Shown here one piece after another: positions 55,936-64,000 of a stretch of 64,000 nt of DNA. Source of the DNA: Cristatella mucedo (taxonomy: Eukaryota; Bryozoa; Phylactolaemata; Cristatellidae); NCBI GenBank assembly GCA_009760855.2, contig WPIO01000046.1:2990001-3054000 (forward strand), read 5' to 3'. Each line of letters begins with the position of its first letter. Within the stretch, counting starts at the first letter, position 1. A model generated the notes under the pieces. It was given only the letters and a program-made list of their open reading frames with translations. It was not told the origin of the DNA and searched no databases. Position numbers and translations under genes: made by a program.

Positions 55936-57944
55936 GAGGCCGGAGCGCTCCTCTTTAAAGCAGCAAATCTATCGGGGTACCGTGCAAAGCTGCGTTCTCG
56001 GACTTTTGCACATCAAACTATCGGCATAAACTTTGAAAATATCAGAGACGGCGCCAGCCAGACGCCCGGTGACGGATCCTGCCTATTTCCTGGCCACAAC
56101 AACGAATGGCCAAATATTAATCATCCTTGCAAGATATGCCTAGTATGCTAGCGTACATTACCCGTTACTACTGATTGCGGCATCCGTGTTAACCGTAAAA
56201 TTAAGGTATTTCGTTCGGCATCCTATTCTGAGAAGGTTGCATTAGCATGCACTTGAACAGCGAATGTACGCTAGCTAAAATACTCTCTCTGCGACCGCCA
56301 AGGCCGAATGCGGCGGCAGCGGCGGCTAATCTGCTTTTAATTGAACTACTGCAGCCGCTTTAGAGGCTCTGTCTGCGCACTCTCAGCCCAGGACATTGGC
56401 TGTCCTTTTTTTTGTACATTAATAACAATAAGAATACTAGCAAAATTCACATGGCATCCCGAGAGAACCAAGCATCTTGCAAGAGGCACTTTTGATATTC
56501 TAAATAAGGAGCGTGTCACTCAGTTAGCTCTAAAGTGCACGATTTCCTCACTTAAGAGTACACAAAGTACATGTTAATGCGGAAGTAGCAAAAGCCTTGA
56601 GAGCAGCGGGTAGGCGTTTAAAAAATCTTTTTAAACGTCGTCCAGTCGGTTAGTAGCGTACGACGTGACGCCACTCGGCGGTGAGTTCCATGTTAGAGCG
56701 AGCAGCGTAACTGAAGGTGAAAGTGAAGGTCTCCAATGAATCAGATGTTCTTTGGATGCAAAAAAGCTAGCAACCCTATTTTCGCAGGAGCGGGTGCTGC
56801 GATGCGAGCACGTGTAACTAGGAAGTGTGAAGCGTCGCGGCGAAATATTTTCTTCCTCTGCTAGTCTCAGACTGGCCAACGCACTGCTGCCGCCGCCGCC
56901 ATTTACGCGCGCCACGAATTCGCAAGCTCTTCTACTGGCAGATTCCTGTCAGTCTCAGTGACGGCTGCTCGATGTATTCGATACTCGCTTCACTGGACGC
57001 TCTTTTTACTTAGCAACGCCTCTCACTAACCATGGCGACCTGACACGTAGGCTAGCGGCTGCATCCGAACTCCTCAATTAGATTACTTGTCCGTACCCGC
57101 AAAAAATCACCGAGGATGCGGGAAATTTAGTTTGAAAATTAAAGACGGTGCATTTGAGTGCATGGCTGCGCAGAGGCGCAGCGGCTACGACTCGTCGTCT
57201 GGCCAACCGTTGCTAAGATCAACTGTCCCGTTAGGATCTTCTTTTCATCAATTCAAAAAGAGACAATATCCTCAGTGCTTGCGCACGGAATTAAATGGCG
57301 AACAGATCAAAAGCCTGCTCGTCGCCATGTCATAATTGAATGCACAATTCCCTGTCCTATTTCAGCCACGAGAGTGCATTTGATACAAGCGAATTGCATG
57401 CACAATAAGTAAACCATCTCTCCCTTGACATTTTTCTGTGCGACACTCGTCATGGCTGCACCGTCGTAGTCGTAGTACTCCAAGTTTACAGGAGGCATAA
57501 CGTAAGCGTAACGTCAGCGACGAGTGTTTACGGGACCCACTCGCTCACGCGCACGCGGACTCGATTGACATTTATGCAGGTTCGCCCTCTAGTGTTCGCA
57601 GCTTTGTAGTCTTACCGGTATTTCTACTAGCAGACTAATATTTATTTATATACTTGCACTCTACATACTTATACTAAAAAATGTATGTAATAATGTAACT
57701 CCAGATACCCGATACAGGTATGTAGGCATACATGTACAGGCCTTGTAAAGTAGTTCGCCGGCAATGCGCGACTCTGTGCGTACCTGGCAATAGAGTCGAG
57801 ACCAGGATATTTATGTAGGGGCAAGACCCGAAAGCAATGAAAATTTATAGTGCGCAATATGGTGTCTATTCGACAGGATTTCGGTGGTTGCCGTTCGAGT
57901 GATAGTAACACAAGCGATTTCATCATTGGTGGGATATCCCTTTT
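55936..57944. other. Intergenic with a CpG-rich patch, no gene established
   Basis: The section 56640-57060 is GC-richer and has a minus-strand open frame starting MARVNGGGGSSALASLRLAE at 56915. A second minus-strand frame at 57498 starts MPPVNLEYYDYDGAAMTSVA. Both look like possible first exons, but no donor with good consensus or known family was found. Confidence 0.3.
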
Positions 57945-59030
57945 ATGTGCTCTTTCTTTTATGTGTCTTTTAAGTGCTGGCGATACGCAGCTGTATTTGC
58001 CATTCAAACCGTCGGAATCTGCTGAAGCAACAGATAAACTGAACGTATGCCTTGCCGACATTCGATATTGGATTTTGGAGAATTTCTTGAAACTAAACGG
58101 CGATAAAACTAAACTGCTGCTCATAGGACACCCTAAGCGTGTGGCTGGACTAGAAGGCTTTGCTCTTTTAATAATTGATGTTGTTGTGTGCATATTGTCA
58201 TGGCTCGGAATTAAGTTGTCGTCTTTGACAACTGCCTAAGTATTTGAAAGCTTCGTTAAGAAGACTACTTCCACAGCCAACAGTCACGTCCGACCCCTAA
58301 CTGAAGATTACGAACAGTCTTCCATGGTGGCTTGCAAAGGATATGACTGGCTCCTTAGTTCTGTATTGGCTAGATGATTGCAATTCCCTTTTCGCGGGGC
58401 TAACGAAAAAAGCCACCAGGCCCCTGAACGTGGCGACAAATATGGCTGCAAGGATAGTTTTCAAATCACAGAGGCTTGTCCATGTGTCTCCTTTGCTAAA
58501 CGAGCTAGGATGACTGCCGGTTGATCAACGGATAAGGTGCAACATTCTTACGCTGACCCACAAGACCCGCCACGGCTTGGCTCCTCCATACCTAGCTGAA
58601 CTGCTGCACCAGTTTCAGCCTTCTCGTGCCCTCAGGTCCTGTATGGATAGTAAATTAGCTGTTCCATTCTTCCGCTTAAACACCGTTGGTGACAGAAGAC
58701 AGAAGTTTTAGCTCTGCAGGTCCTAGACTGTGGAACTCGCTTCCGCGATTCTTATGCAGCGACATCTACTCTCCTGCTGCCGACTGTAGCACATCATTTC
58801 TAGCCGTCCTGAGCTGCTACTTCCATGCCACTCACTACATCAACTGCTCTTCTGACTCTGCTATGCTTCCCACTGACACTGTGTTGCGTGAGACGAAGTC
58901 CGTTGGCTACCGAACGCATACCACTCGCCGCTTAAGCTGCGAGTGTGCGCTATACAAAGCTCTCCCGCTCAACACCCACACAGCCACTGCGGCTTCGTGG
59001 AGTTACAGACGGAGATACACTATAGTCGAG
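57945..59030 (+). mobile_element. LINE-B, reverse transcriptase active-site region to 3' end
   Basis: Plus frames give SAGDTQLYLPFKPSES (YADDT altered to SAGDT), ATDKLNVCLADIRYWILENF, KLNGDKTKLLLIGHPKRVAG, then 'VSPLLNELG', PSRALRSCMDSKLAVPFF, SSAGPRLWNSLPRFLCSD and the family 3' UTR. Loss of the first catalytic Asp makes it inactive. Confidence 0.92.
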
Positions 59031-60439
59031 GTGTAGTGTATGAGTAGGGGGCAGCCCAGGTTGCTTCTCAGTTATAAGGGAAAATGCACCGACCGCGCAA
59101 AATGCGCGGAAAGTTTTGCTGTTCGCTGTATTGAGAGTGCTCTCTCGCTAAGGGAGAGAAAGCAGCTTACAGGGTCGCACGCGGTTTAATTGGACACTTA
59201 CTAGTTTATTTACCCCCAAAATGCATTTGGCATCTGTAAAAAAATTGGATAAAAGTAGCACCCTAAAATGAAAGTGATTTCGCACGCCCGTCGTCGGCTC
59301 TGAGTGTAGCTGGCGCGAACATTCTCGGATTCGCGAGTCAACTTTGTCACACCGCCAGTCGGATGTTGCGTAATCGAAAGCGTGGGAGAAGTGTGGTAGA
59401 AGCGGCGCCGGTGATTTGGCGAGGGTGAGCACGAGCGTGACTAGCCAGGATTCGCTGGCAGGATTCCGTCGCATGCTTGAGAAGTTGACGTGTCTGAACA
59501 ACGATTTACCTGCATTGATACATTCCTTTTCGATGAGGCAGGAGAATAAGGAATGCTATCGAAGAGCACCGATCCGCTAATAGCGGCGAGAATTTTTTTA
59601 AACAGACAACTTCGCTAAAGCAGAGCCGAAATCAAGGTTTGCTCTTAGCCTGAAGACGAAGACGACAGCGCCATAAAAGGCAGTTTATCTCAATATCTCT
59701 GGTTTAAGGCTCAAACAAGGTTTTTAAGCGCGCTTCTTGTGACGCCGAAAAATTCGGATTTTTTTCAGCTGCAGTAACATTGAACGCTCGTAGCTAGATT
59801 TTTAGAACTTGCCTGAGCGGTAAAATTGCAGCGCGTATTTAAATGTATGGCTTGAACTTCGCGTTCCAACATTCTTTTGGATGCAACGACTTTCTGATCT
59901 AATGATGAGCTGCGTGCAACGAGCTTAGTGGGAACTTTGGGGAGCATTGTAGCATGACTTGGAGCGCTTCTGGCCAAAAACGAAAGTTGTCTCTGCATGC
60001 TAAATTGGAGCGGTCTGTTATGAAACCATCATGATCTGACTTGCAGTGATGGGGCTCAAATGAAAAAGTTGTTAAACTGAAGGTTACTTTCTCTGTATAG
60101 GTATTTGGACCGCTGATACTCTGTGAAGGCAAGAAACTCCAAGCGTCGCATTTCACTCGATGACGTTCATTTTGCTGAAAAATATTTACTCGAGATGGAA
60201 TAGATTTTTAATGAAGCGTTCGTTTCGTTGCTTTGATGGAGGCATTGGCTGTCAAGATACATTAACACTGACTGAGGCGAGTCGCAGACTGCCTTTGATA
60301 GGAATGGTAGACGAGTCGCGGCAGACTCGTCTCTCGTTTTCATATACAGATTTGAGTTTTAATCGCAGAAAGGATGCTGATGTAGCGAAATGAAAGCTCG
60401 CAAAATAGTTAATTGTTTATTGACGATGACACAACTTAC
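59031..60439. other. Intergenic, nothing recognised
   Basis: Single-copy-looking sequence with short open frames. No repeat family or conserved motif could be assigned. Confidence 0.5.
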
Positions 60440-61110
60440 TAGCTATGGGTAAAGCAAGAGTTTTTAGAAATGCAAAGCCTAATTCTCTTATTCTCTCGGC
60501 CAAAATATGTGCTAAAGCAGCTGCAATCAACCTGGGTGTCATTTTTTTTAAAGATTACCTCTCAATAAACGACCACGTCAGTTCCACGCCCGATTCTGCT
60601 TGCTCAGGTTTAAGTGAAATTTCAAAAGAAAATCGCGCTTGCTTAGATTAGGATACCGCAGTAGAGGTAGTCGAAAAGTTTGCGACTCCTATCTAGGCTT
60701 CGGTTACTCGCTATTTGCAGTCTACTCTGCCTGTGAAATGAGGCGCCAACTGTTACTGCTACAGGATCTACAGCTAGGCTTGTCTACCGCGGGCGTCAAA
60801 ACTGCCACAACATCGCGCTATTACGCATCGTTCCGACCGACCTTCGCAAGCTTCTCACCAATCGGCTCCCTCATCGACCTCAAGATCACTCGCTTGTATG
60901 TTCTTTTACTCCCTTGCACCCTGGCTCCTATTTTATTGAAAGGCTTCTTTCTTGGAAATTTTTTCTCTGAAATTTTCTGAAATGCTTCACGTCTCTCACC
61001 ACTGGCTCTTCGGACTCAGGTCGCTTAACTGTGTCTTTAATCAACTTAAAATTCTGTAAGGATTCTGCCTTTAGTTCCTAAAGATAAGGAGTCACTGACA
61101 AAATTTGCTT
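60440..61110 (+). mobile_element. Diverged LINE-A-like fragment, post-active-site reverse transcriptase
   Basis: The plus frame contains INLGVIFFKDYLSINDHVSS and EISKENRACLD. These match the LINE-A segment 'ARNLGVLFDSDLSLTNHVSS..NIAKIRACLD'. They are followed by RRQLLLLQDLQLGLSTA, the RRLQLLQN.AARLV region. The tail is not clear. It is an older copy or sister subfamily. Confidence 0.7.
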
Positions 61111-61154
61111 AATGCGTACTAGCGCTGTGCATGTTCTCACTAAGAAATTGGTAT

Positions 61155-61312
61155 ATAAATATAGAAAAATATATAATTCATTTGTATAGAGCCCTAAAAA
61201 AGCCTAATCTCTATTCAGGCGCCTCAACATATGCCTCGGGGCACGAGCCCATGACCTCAGCCAGGCCTTGGTCGCGGCGAGCACGTTAACCGCTGGGCCA
61301 AACCAGATCGGC
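61155..61312 (-). mobile_element. SINE-B
   Basis: The plus strand starts tttgtatagagccctaaaaa, agcctaatctctattcaggc, then the inverted B-box ggcacgagcccatgacctc and A-box end gttaaccgctgggccaaacc. It is immediately followed by a LINE-A tail in the opposite direction. Confidence 0.8.
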
Positions 61313-61405
61313 GATATGCTTTCTTTACAGCACATTTAAAGTGCCTAGAAAGAGATTTAGCTGGCTCAGGGCGCTACGCTACTAAATTTTATGTTATTAT
61401 TATTA
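61313..61405 (+). mobile_element. LINE-A tail
   Basis: Contains acatttaaagtgcctagaaa, gagatttagctggctcaggg, cgctacgctactaaat and a TTATTA run. The SINE-B at 61155 seems to interrupt the 3' UTR of this copy. Confidence 0.75.
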
Positions 61406-61484
61406 TTACTATTACTATTATCATCATAATGACTTCCTGGCATTTCCTTATTTGAGGATATAGAAAAAGAAACTAAATCGCACG

Positions 61485-61650
61485 CACGCACGCACACTAC
61501 CATACACTAACCATAACTTTCATGTTGACTCTGTGCATGTTATTATTAGCCATACGATCGAGCTACCTTTGCAGCACGTGTAAAGTGCCAATAACGAGAT
61601 CAAGTTCTCTGAGGGCCGTATACAAGTGAACTATTATTGTTAGTAGAGGT
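61485..61650 (+). mobile_element. LINE-A 3' UTR fragment
   Basis: Contains ctctgtgcatgttattatta, gtaaagtgccaataacgaga, tcaagttctctgagggccgt and a short TTATTG end. It is preceded by a short (CACG)n run at about 61480. Confidence 0.78.
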
Positions 61651-61684
61651 ATTATTACCTGCTCTTCTATGCGTTTTCTCCGTC

Positions 61685-62510
61685 CATGTGCATTGCCGTC
61701 GGTGCGCTTAAATGTGCTGAAATTGTACAAGGAGGAATTAGAAAACCTAACGCTCAAAATTGGCTCAGCCATTCCTGTTGAATCTGTACGAAATCTAAAT
61801 GTCCTTTTCCAAAGCGATCTTTCATTGACGACCGCATCAGTTCCACAGTCAGGTCTGCCTACTTTCAGCTACATAACATAGCTAAAATTCGGGCTTATTT
61901 AGACAGGGACACTACATCTAAATTGGTCCATAAATTTTTGACATCCCGTCTCTCAACTTCTGTAACTCACTGTTTGCTGGTCTACCGGCTTATGCCATCA
62001 GGTGCTTACAGCTGCTGCAAAACTCTGCAGCTAGGCTTGTCTATCGTGAGCGTCATTATTGCCGCATCACACCACTTCCCGCCGACATGCACTGGCTCCA
62101 GTCAAGCAACGCATCAACGACTTCAAGTTTTTTTGCTCACTTTTAGGTCCCTCCACTCTTTGGCTCCAGCCTACCTATCAGATCCACTGCCAAACCGGGC
62201 TGAGCATCGTATGATCCGCTTTTCGGAATCTATTCGTTAGCTTATACATCGTACGAGCCTCGAATCCTCGGGAGATTTTTGGCCTTACGTTCTTATGCTC
62301 TCAAAGCTTGGAACTTGCGCCCTACCGGCTTCACGACATCTCCTGACTTGGCCACATTTAAAAACAAGCTAAAACTCATCCATTTACCACAGTATTTAGT
62401 GGGTCTATGTTGATTCGTCCTTGGTGGGCTAATGCGAGGTGATACTGTGTATGCTGCCATTAAACATATTTGCATTCTAACCCTGAGGATTTCACCTCTA
62501 CAATAATATT
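61685..62510 (+). mobile_element. LINE-A fragment, reverse transcriptase C-terminus and 3' UTR
   Basis: Plus frames give PVESVRNLNVLFQSDLSL, TFSYIT, then the VKQRI region near 62100, LAPAYLSDPLPNRAEHRMIR and 3' UTR text (cagtatttagtgggtctatg, gtgatactgtgtatgctgcc). Several stops are present. Confidence 0.85.
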
Positions 62511-62514
62511 AGTA

Positions 62515-62590
62515 GCAATGATAATAACAATATATTTGTATAGCCCCATCAGACAACTGAATCTCTTTCTAGGCACTTCACAGATACTTA
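62515..62590 (-). mobile_element. LINE-A/SINE-B tail, inverted
   Basis: The plus strand aataatattagtagcaatga, tttgtatagccccatcagac, aactgaatctctttctaggc, acttcacag is the tail in reverse orientation, caught between a LINE-A end and a LINE-B end. Confidence 0.65.
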
Positions 62591-62868
62591 CGCAACGACA
62601 ACTACTCTCCGGCTGCCGACATTGGCTCATCTTTTTCAGCGGTCCTGAGCTGCTACTTCCAAGCTAGTCACTACCTTAACTGCTCTCCTGACTCTGCTAT
62701 GGTTCCCACTTTCTCTTTGTTGCGTGAGACGAAGTCTGTTTGTTACCGAATGCGTACAGAAAGCCGCTTAGGCTGTGAACGCGCTACACAAAACTCTCAT
62801 GCGTAACACCCACATGGTTTTTATGACTTTGTGGAGTTACAGACGGAGTTAAATTACATTAAATTATC
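62591..62868 (+). mobile_element. LINE-B 3' end
   Basis: Contains acgcaacgacaactactctc, ctgagctgctacttccaagc, the RETKSVCYRMRTESRLGC frame and the 3' UTR (acacccacatggtttttatg, actttgtggagttacagacg), with a TTAAATTA end. Confidence 0.87.
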
Positions 62869-63069
62869 AATAGCATTATCAAATCATTAGTGGCAACGTC
62901 CACAAGCAGCAGCCACAGTGTAAACAGGTACATGCACACGGAGAGCGAATCAAAATGACCCACCAAATGCTGTAACAAACAGGTGCATTGTAAGGTTCTT
63001 TTTAAATGTCGTCATGTCAGGTGACGTTGCAACGTGCATCCGCTTCTTTTAATATATGTTATATATGAT

Positions 63070-63215
63070 ATATAATTTATTTATATAGCGCCCCAAGAGA
63101 ACTTAATCTCTATTCAGGCGCTTCACATTTGCCTCGGGGCTCGAGCCCACGACCTCAGTCAGACCTTGGTCGGGGCGAGCACATTAACCGCTAGACCAAA
63201 CCGGCTCGGCTTTTC
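63070..63215 (-). mobile_element. SINE-B
   Basis: The plus strand tatagcgccccaagagaact, taatctctattcaggcgctt, cacatttgcctcggggctcg, agcccacgacctcagtcaga, attaaccgctagaccaaacc is one of the cleanest copies, with B-box (inverted) gggctcgagcccac and a TA-rich tail at its 3' end. Confidence 0.85.
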
Positions 63216-63224
63216 ACAGTTCAT

Positions 63225-63478
63225 ACATTACCTCTTGCTTATGTGATAGCCAAGTACAATCTAGACTTTCACTTTTACTTAGATGATACTCAGTTGTACC
63301 TTTACTTTCATCATACTGAGTTGTCACTTCTAACCATGTTATGCTCGTTGTGATTGAACATGCTACCACTGACCATTTGATCATGTTTCAATTGCATCTA
63401 ATGCAAAGTTCCTAGAAATATATTGGATTTTCTGAGGGCACTATGAAAATTTATTATTATTATTATTATTATTATACA
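63225..63478 (+). mobile_element. LINE-A with internal deletion
   Basis: The plus frame DFHFYLDDTQLYLYF (RT active site, YLDD) at about 63256-63305 is joined directly to 3' UTR text (cttctaaccatgttatgctc, catgctaccactgaccattt). It then has the tail (aaagttcctagaaatatatt, ttctgagggcactatgaaaa) and (TTA)n to 63472. The sequence between active site and 3' UTR is deleted. Confidence 0.8.
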
Positions 63479-64000
63479 TAACCTGTTGACATGCTTTCTT
63501 TGCAGCACAATGTGCCGGGAAAAGATTAAAATATATTACTGCCAGCATGTGAGTGTTGAATTTTGTATTATTGGTTTTAATTCTGTCGCTAAACGGTACG
63601 TCCACTAGGAATGACTTGCCAATCGTGCGGATAAACTTCTTTGCATAGACTAGCGAACTGATTTGACAGAATCTCTATGAAGTTTTCGCAGTGATGGATA
63701 GTTTTTAATGGTGCGCTCAAAGCCTATGCGCTGTTTGAGGAGCCGTTGGTAGCCGAGTCATCCTCACGGGATTTCTAAAAAAAAAAGAGAAGCCCAACAT
63801 ACCTGAAGTAATCTAGGGTTAACTTCAAAGAAACATCAACCTCTGTCGATTGGGTGCCATCAGAGACTCGCCAATCTGTCACCAGTTTTTCCTAAGTGAG
63901 GCCATCATATTTCAGCAGCTTTCGCTGCCTGCATTAGGACTCGACTGGTAGCTGAAGAAAATGCCTTGGAGCTTTTTACTTTAAAAGTTCAGCGAACGCT
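63479..64000. other. Window end, nothing recognised
   Basis: A partial repeat of LINE-A-like text at 63482-63520 (gacatgctttctttgcagca) is followed by sequence with no recognised feature. Confidence 0.4.

Overview
This is a repeat-rich animal (metazoan) nuclear window. It has spliced genes with GT-AG introns, tRNA-derived SINEs, LINEs of the CR1/L2 kind, Tc1/mariner and hAT-like DNA transposon relics, long CA/AT microsatellites and CpG-rich tracts. There are no prokaryotic operons, rRNA genes or CRISPR arrays. The phylum cannot be fixed from sequence alone. The LDB protein is clearly homologous to, but well diverged from, the vertebrate LDB1/LDB2 I know, which points to an invertebrate. All homology statements rest on recognition from memory; no search was run.

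Two real genes can be read exon by exon. (1) 992-8852, plus strand: the last five coding exons of dynactin subunit 1 (p150Glued, DCTN1), about 200 C-terminal residues with every junction in phase and a stop at 8850-8852. (2) 33458-23130, minus strand: an essentially complete LIM-domain-binding protein (LDB1/LDB2/Chip family) in eight exons, about 433 residues, with dimerisation region, nuclear localisation signal and LIM-interaction domain. Again every junction phase is consistent. The genes are convergent, tail to tail, separated by about 12.6 kb of LINE/SINE/LTR debris.

Most of the rest is mobile DNA. I name the families locally. LINE-A is L2/CR1-like, with a 3' hairpin tail followed by (ATT)n. 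LINE-B is L2/CR1-like, ending in a TTACA-type repeat. LINE-C is represented by one copy. SINE-A is tRNA-derived, with its own tail. SINE-B is tRNA-derived and carries the LINE-A 3' tail, so it is probably mobilised by LINE-A. There are nested insertions: an LTR-like block inside a LINE-A, two SINE-A copies inside one LINE-B, and a LINE tail of about 70 bp inside another LINE-A. All LINE copies seen are broken by stops, frameshifts or truncation.

From about 45.4 to 53.7 kb there are three GC/CpG-rich tracts with no recognisable coding exon. They look like CpG-island or regulatory DNA, possibly the 5' end of a gene whose exons I cannot identify. A few candidate exons and short ORFs (34137-34256, 35561-35749, 43223-43342, 43577-43738) are listed at low confidence. 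I found no convincing new biological system. The most interesting items are the SINE/LINE tail sharing, a SINE abutting the 5' splice site of an LDB1 exon, the nested insertions, two perfect hairpins, and the unexplained CpG-rich domain.
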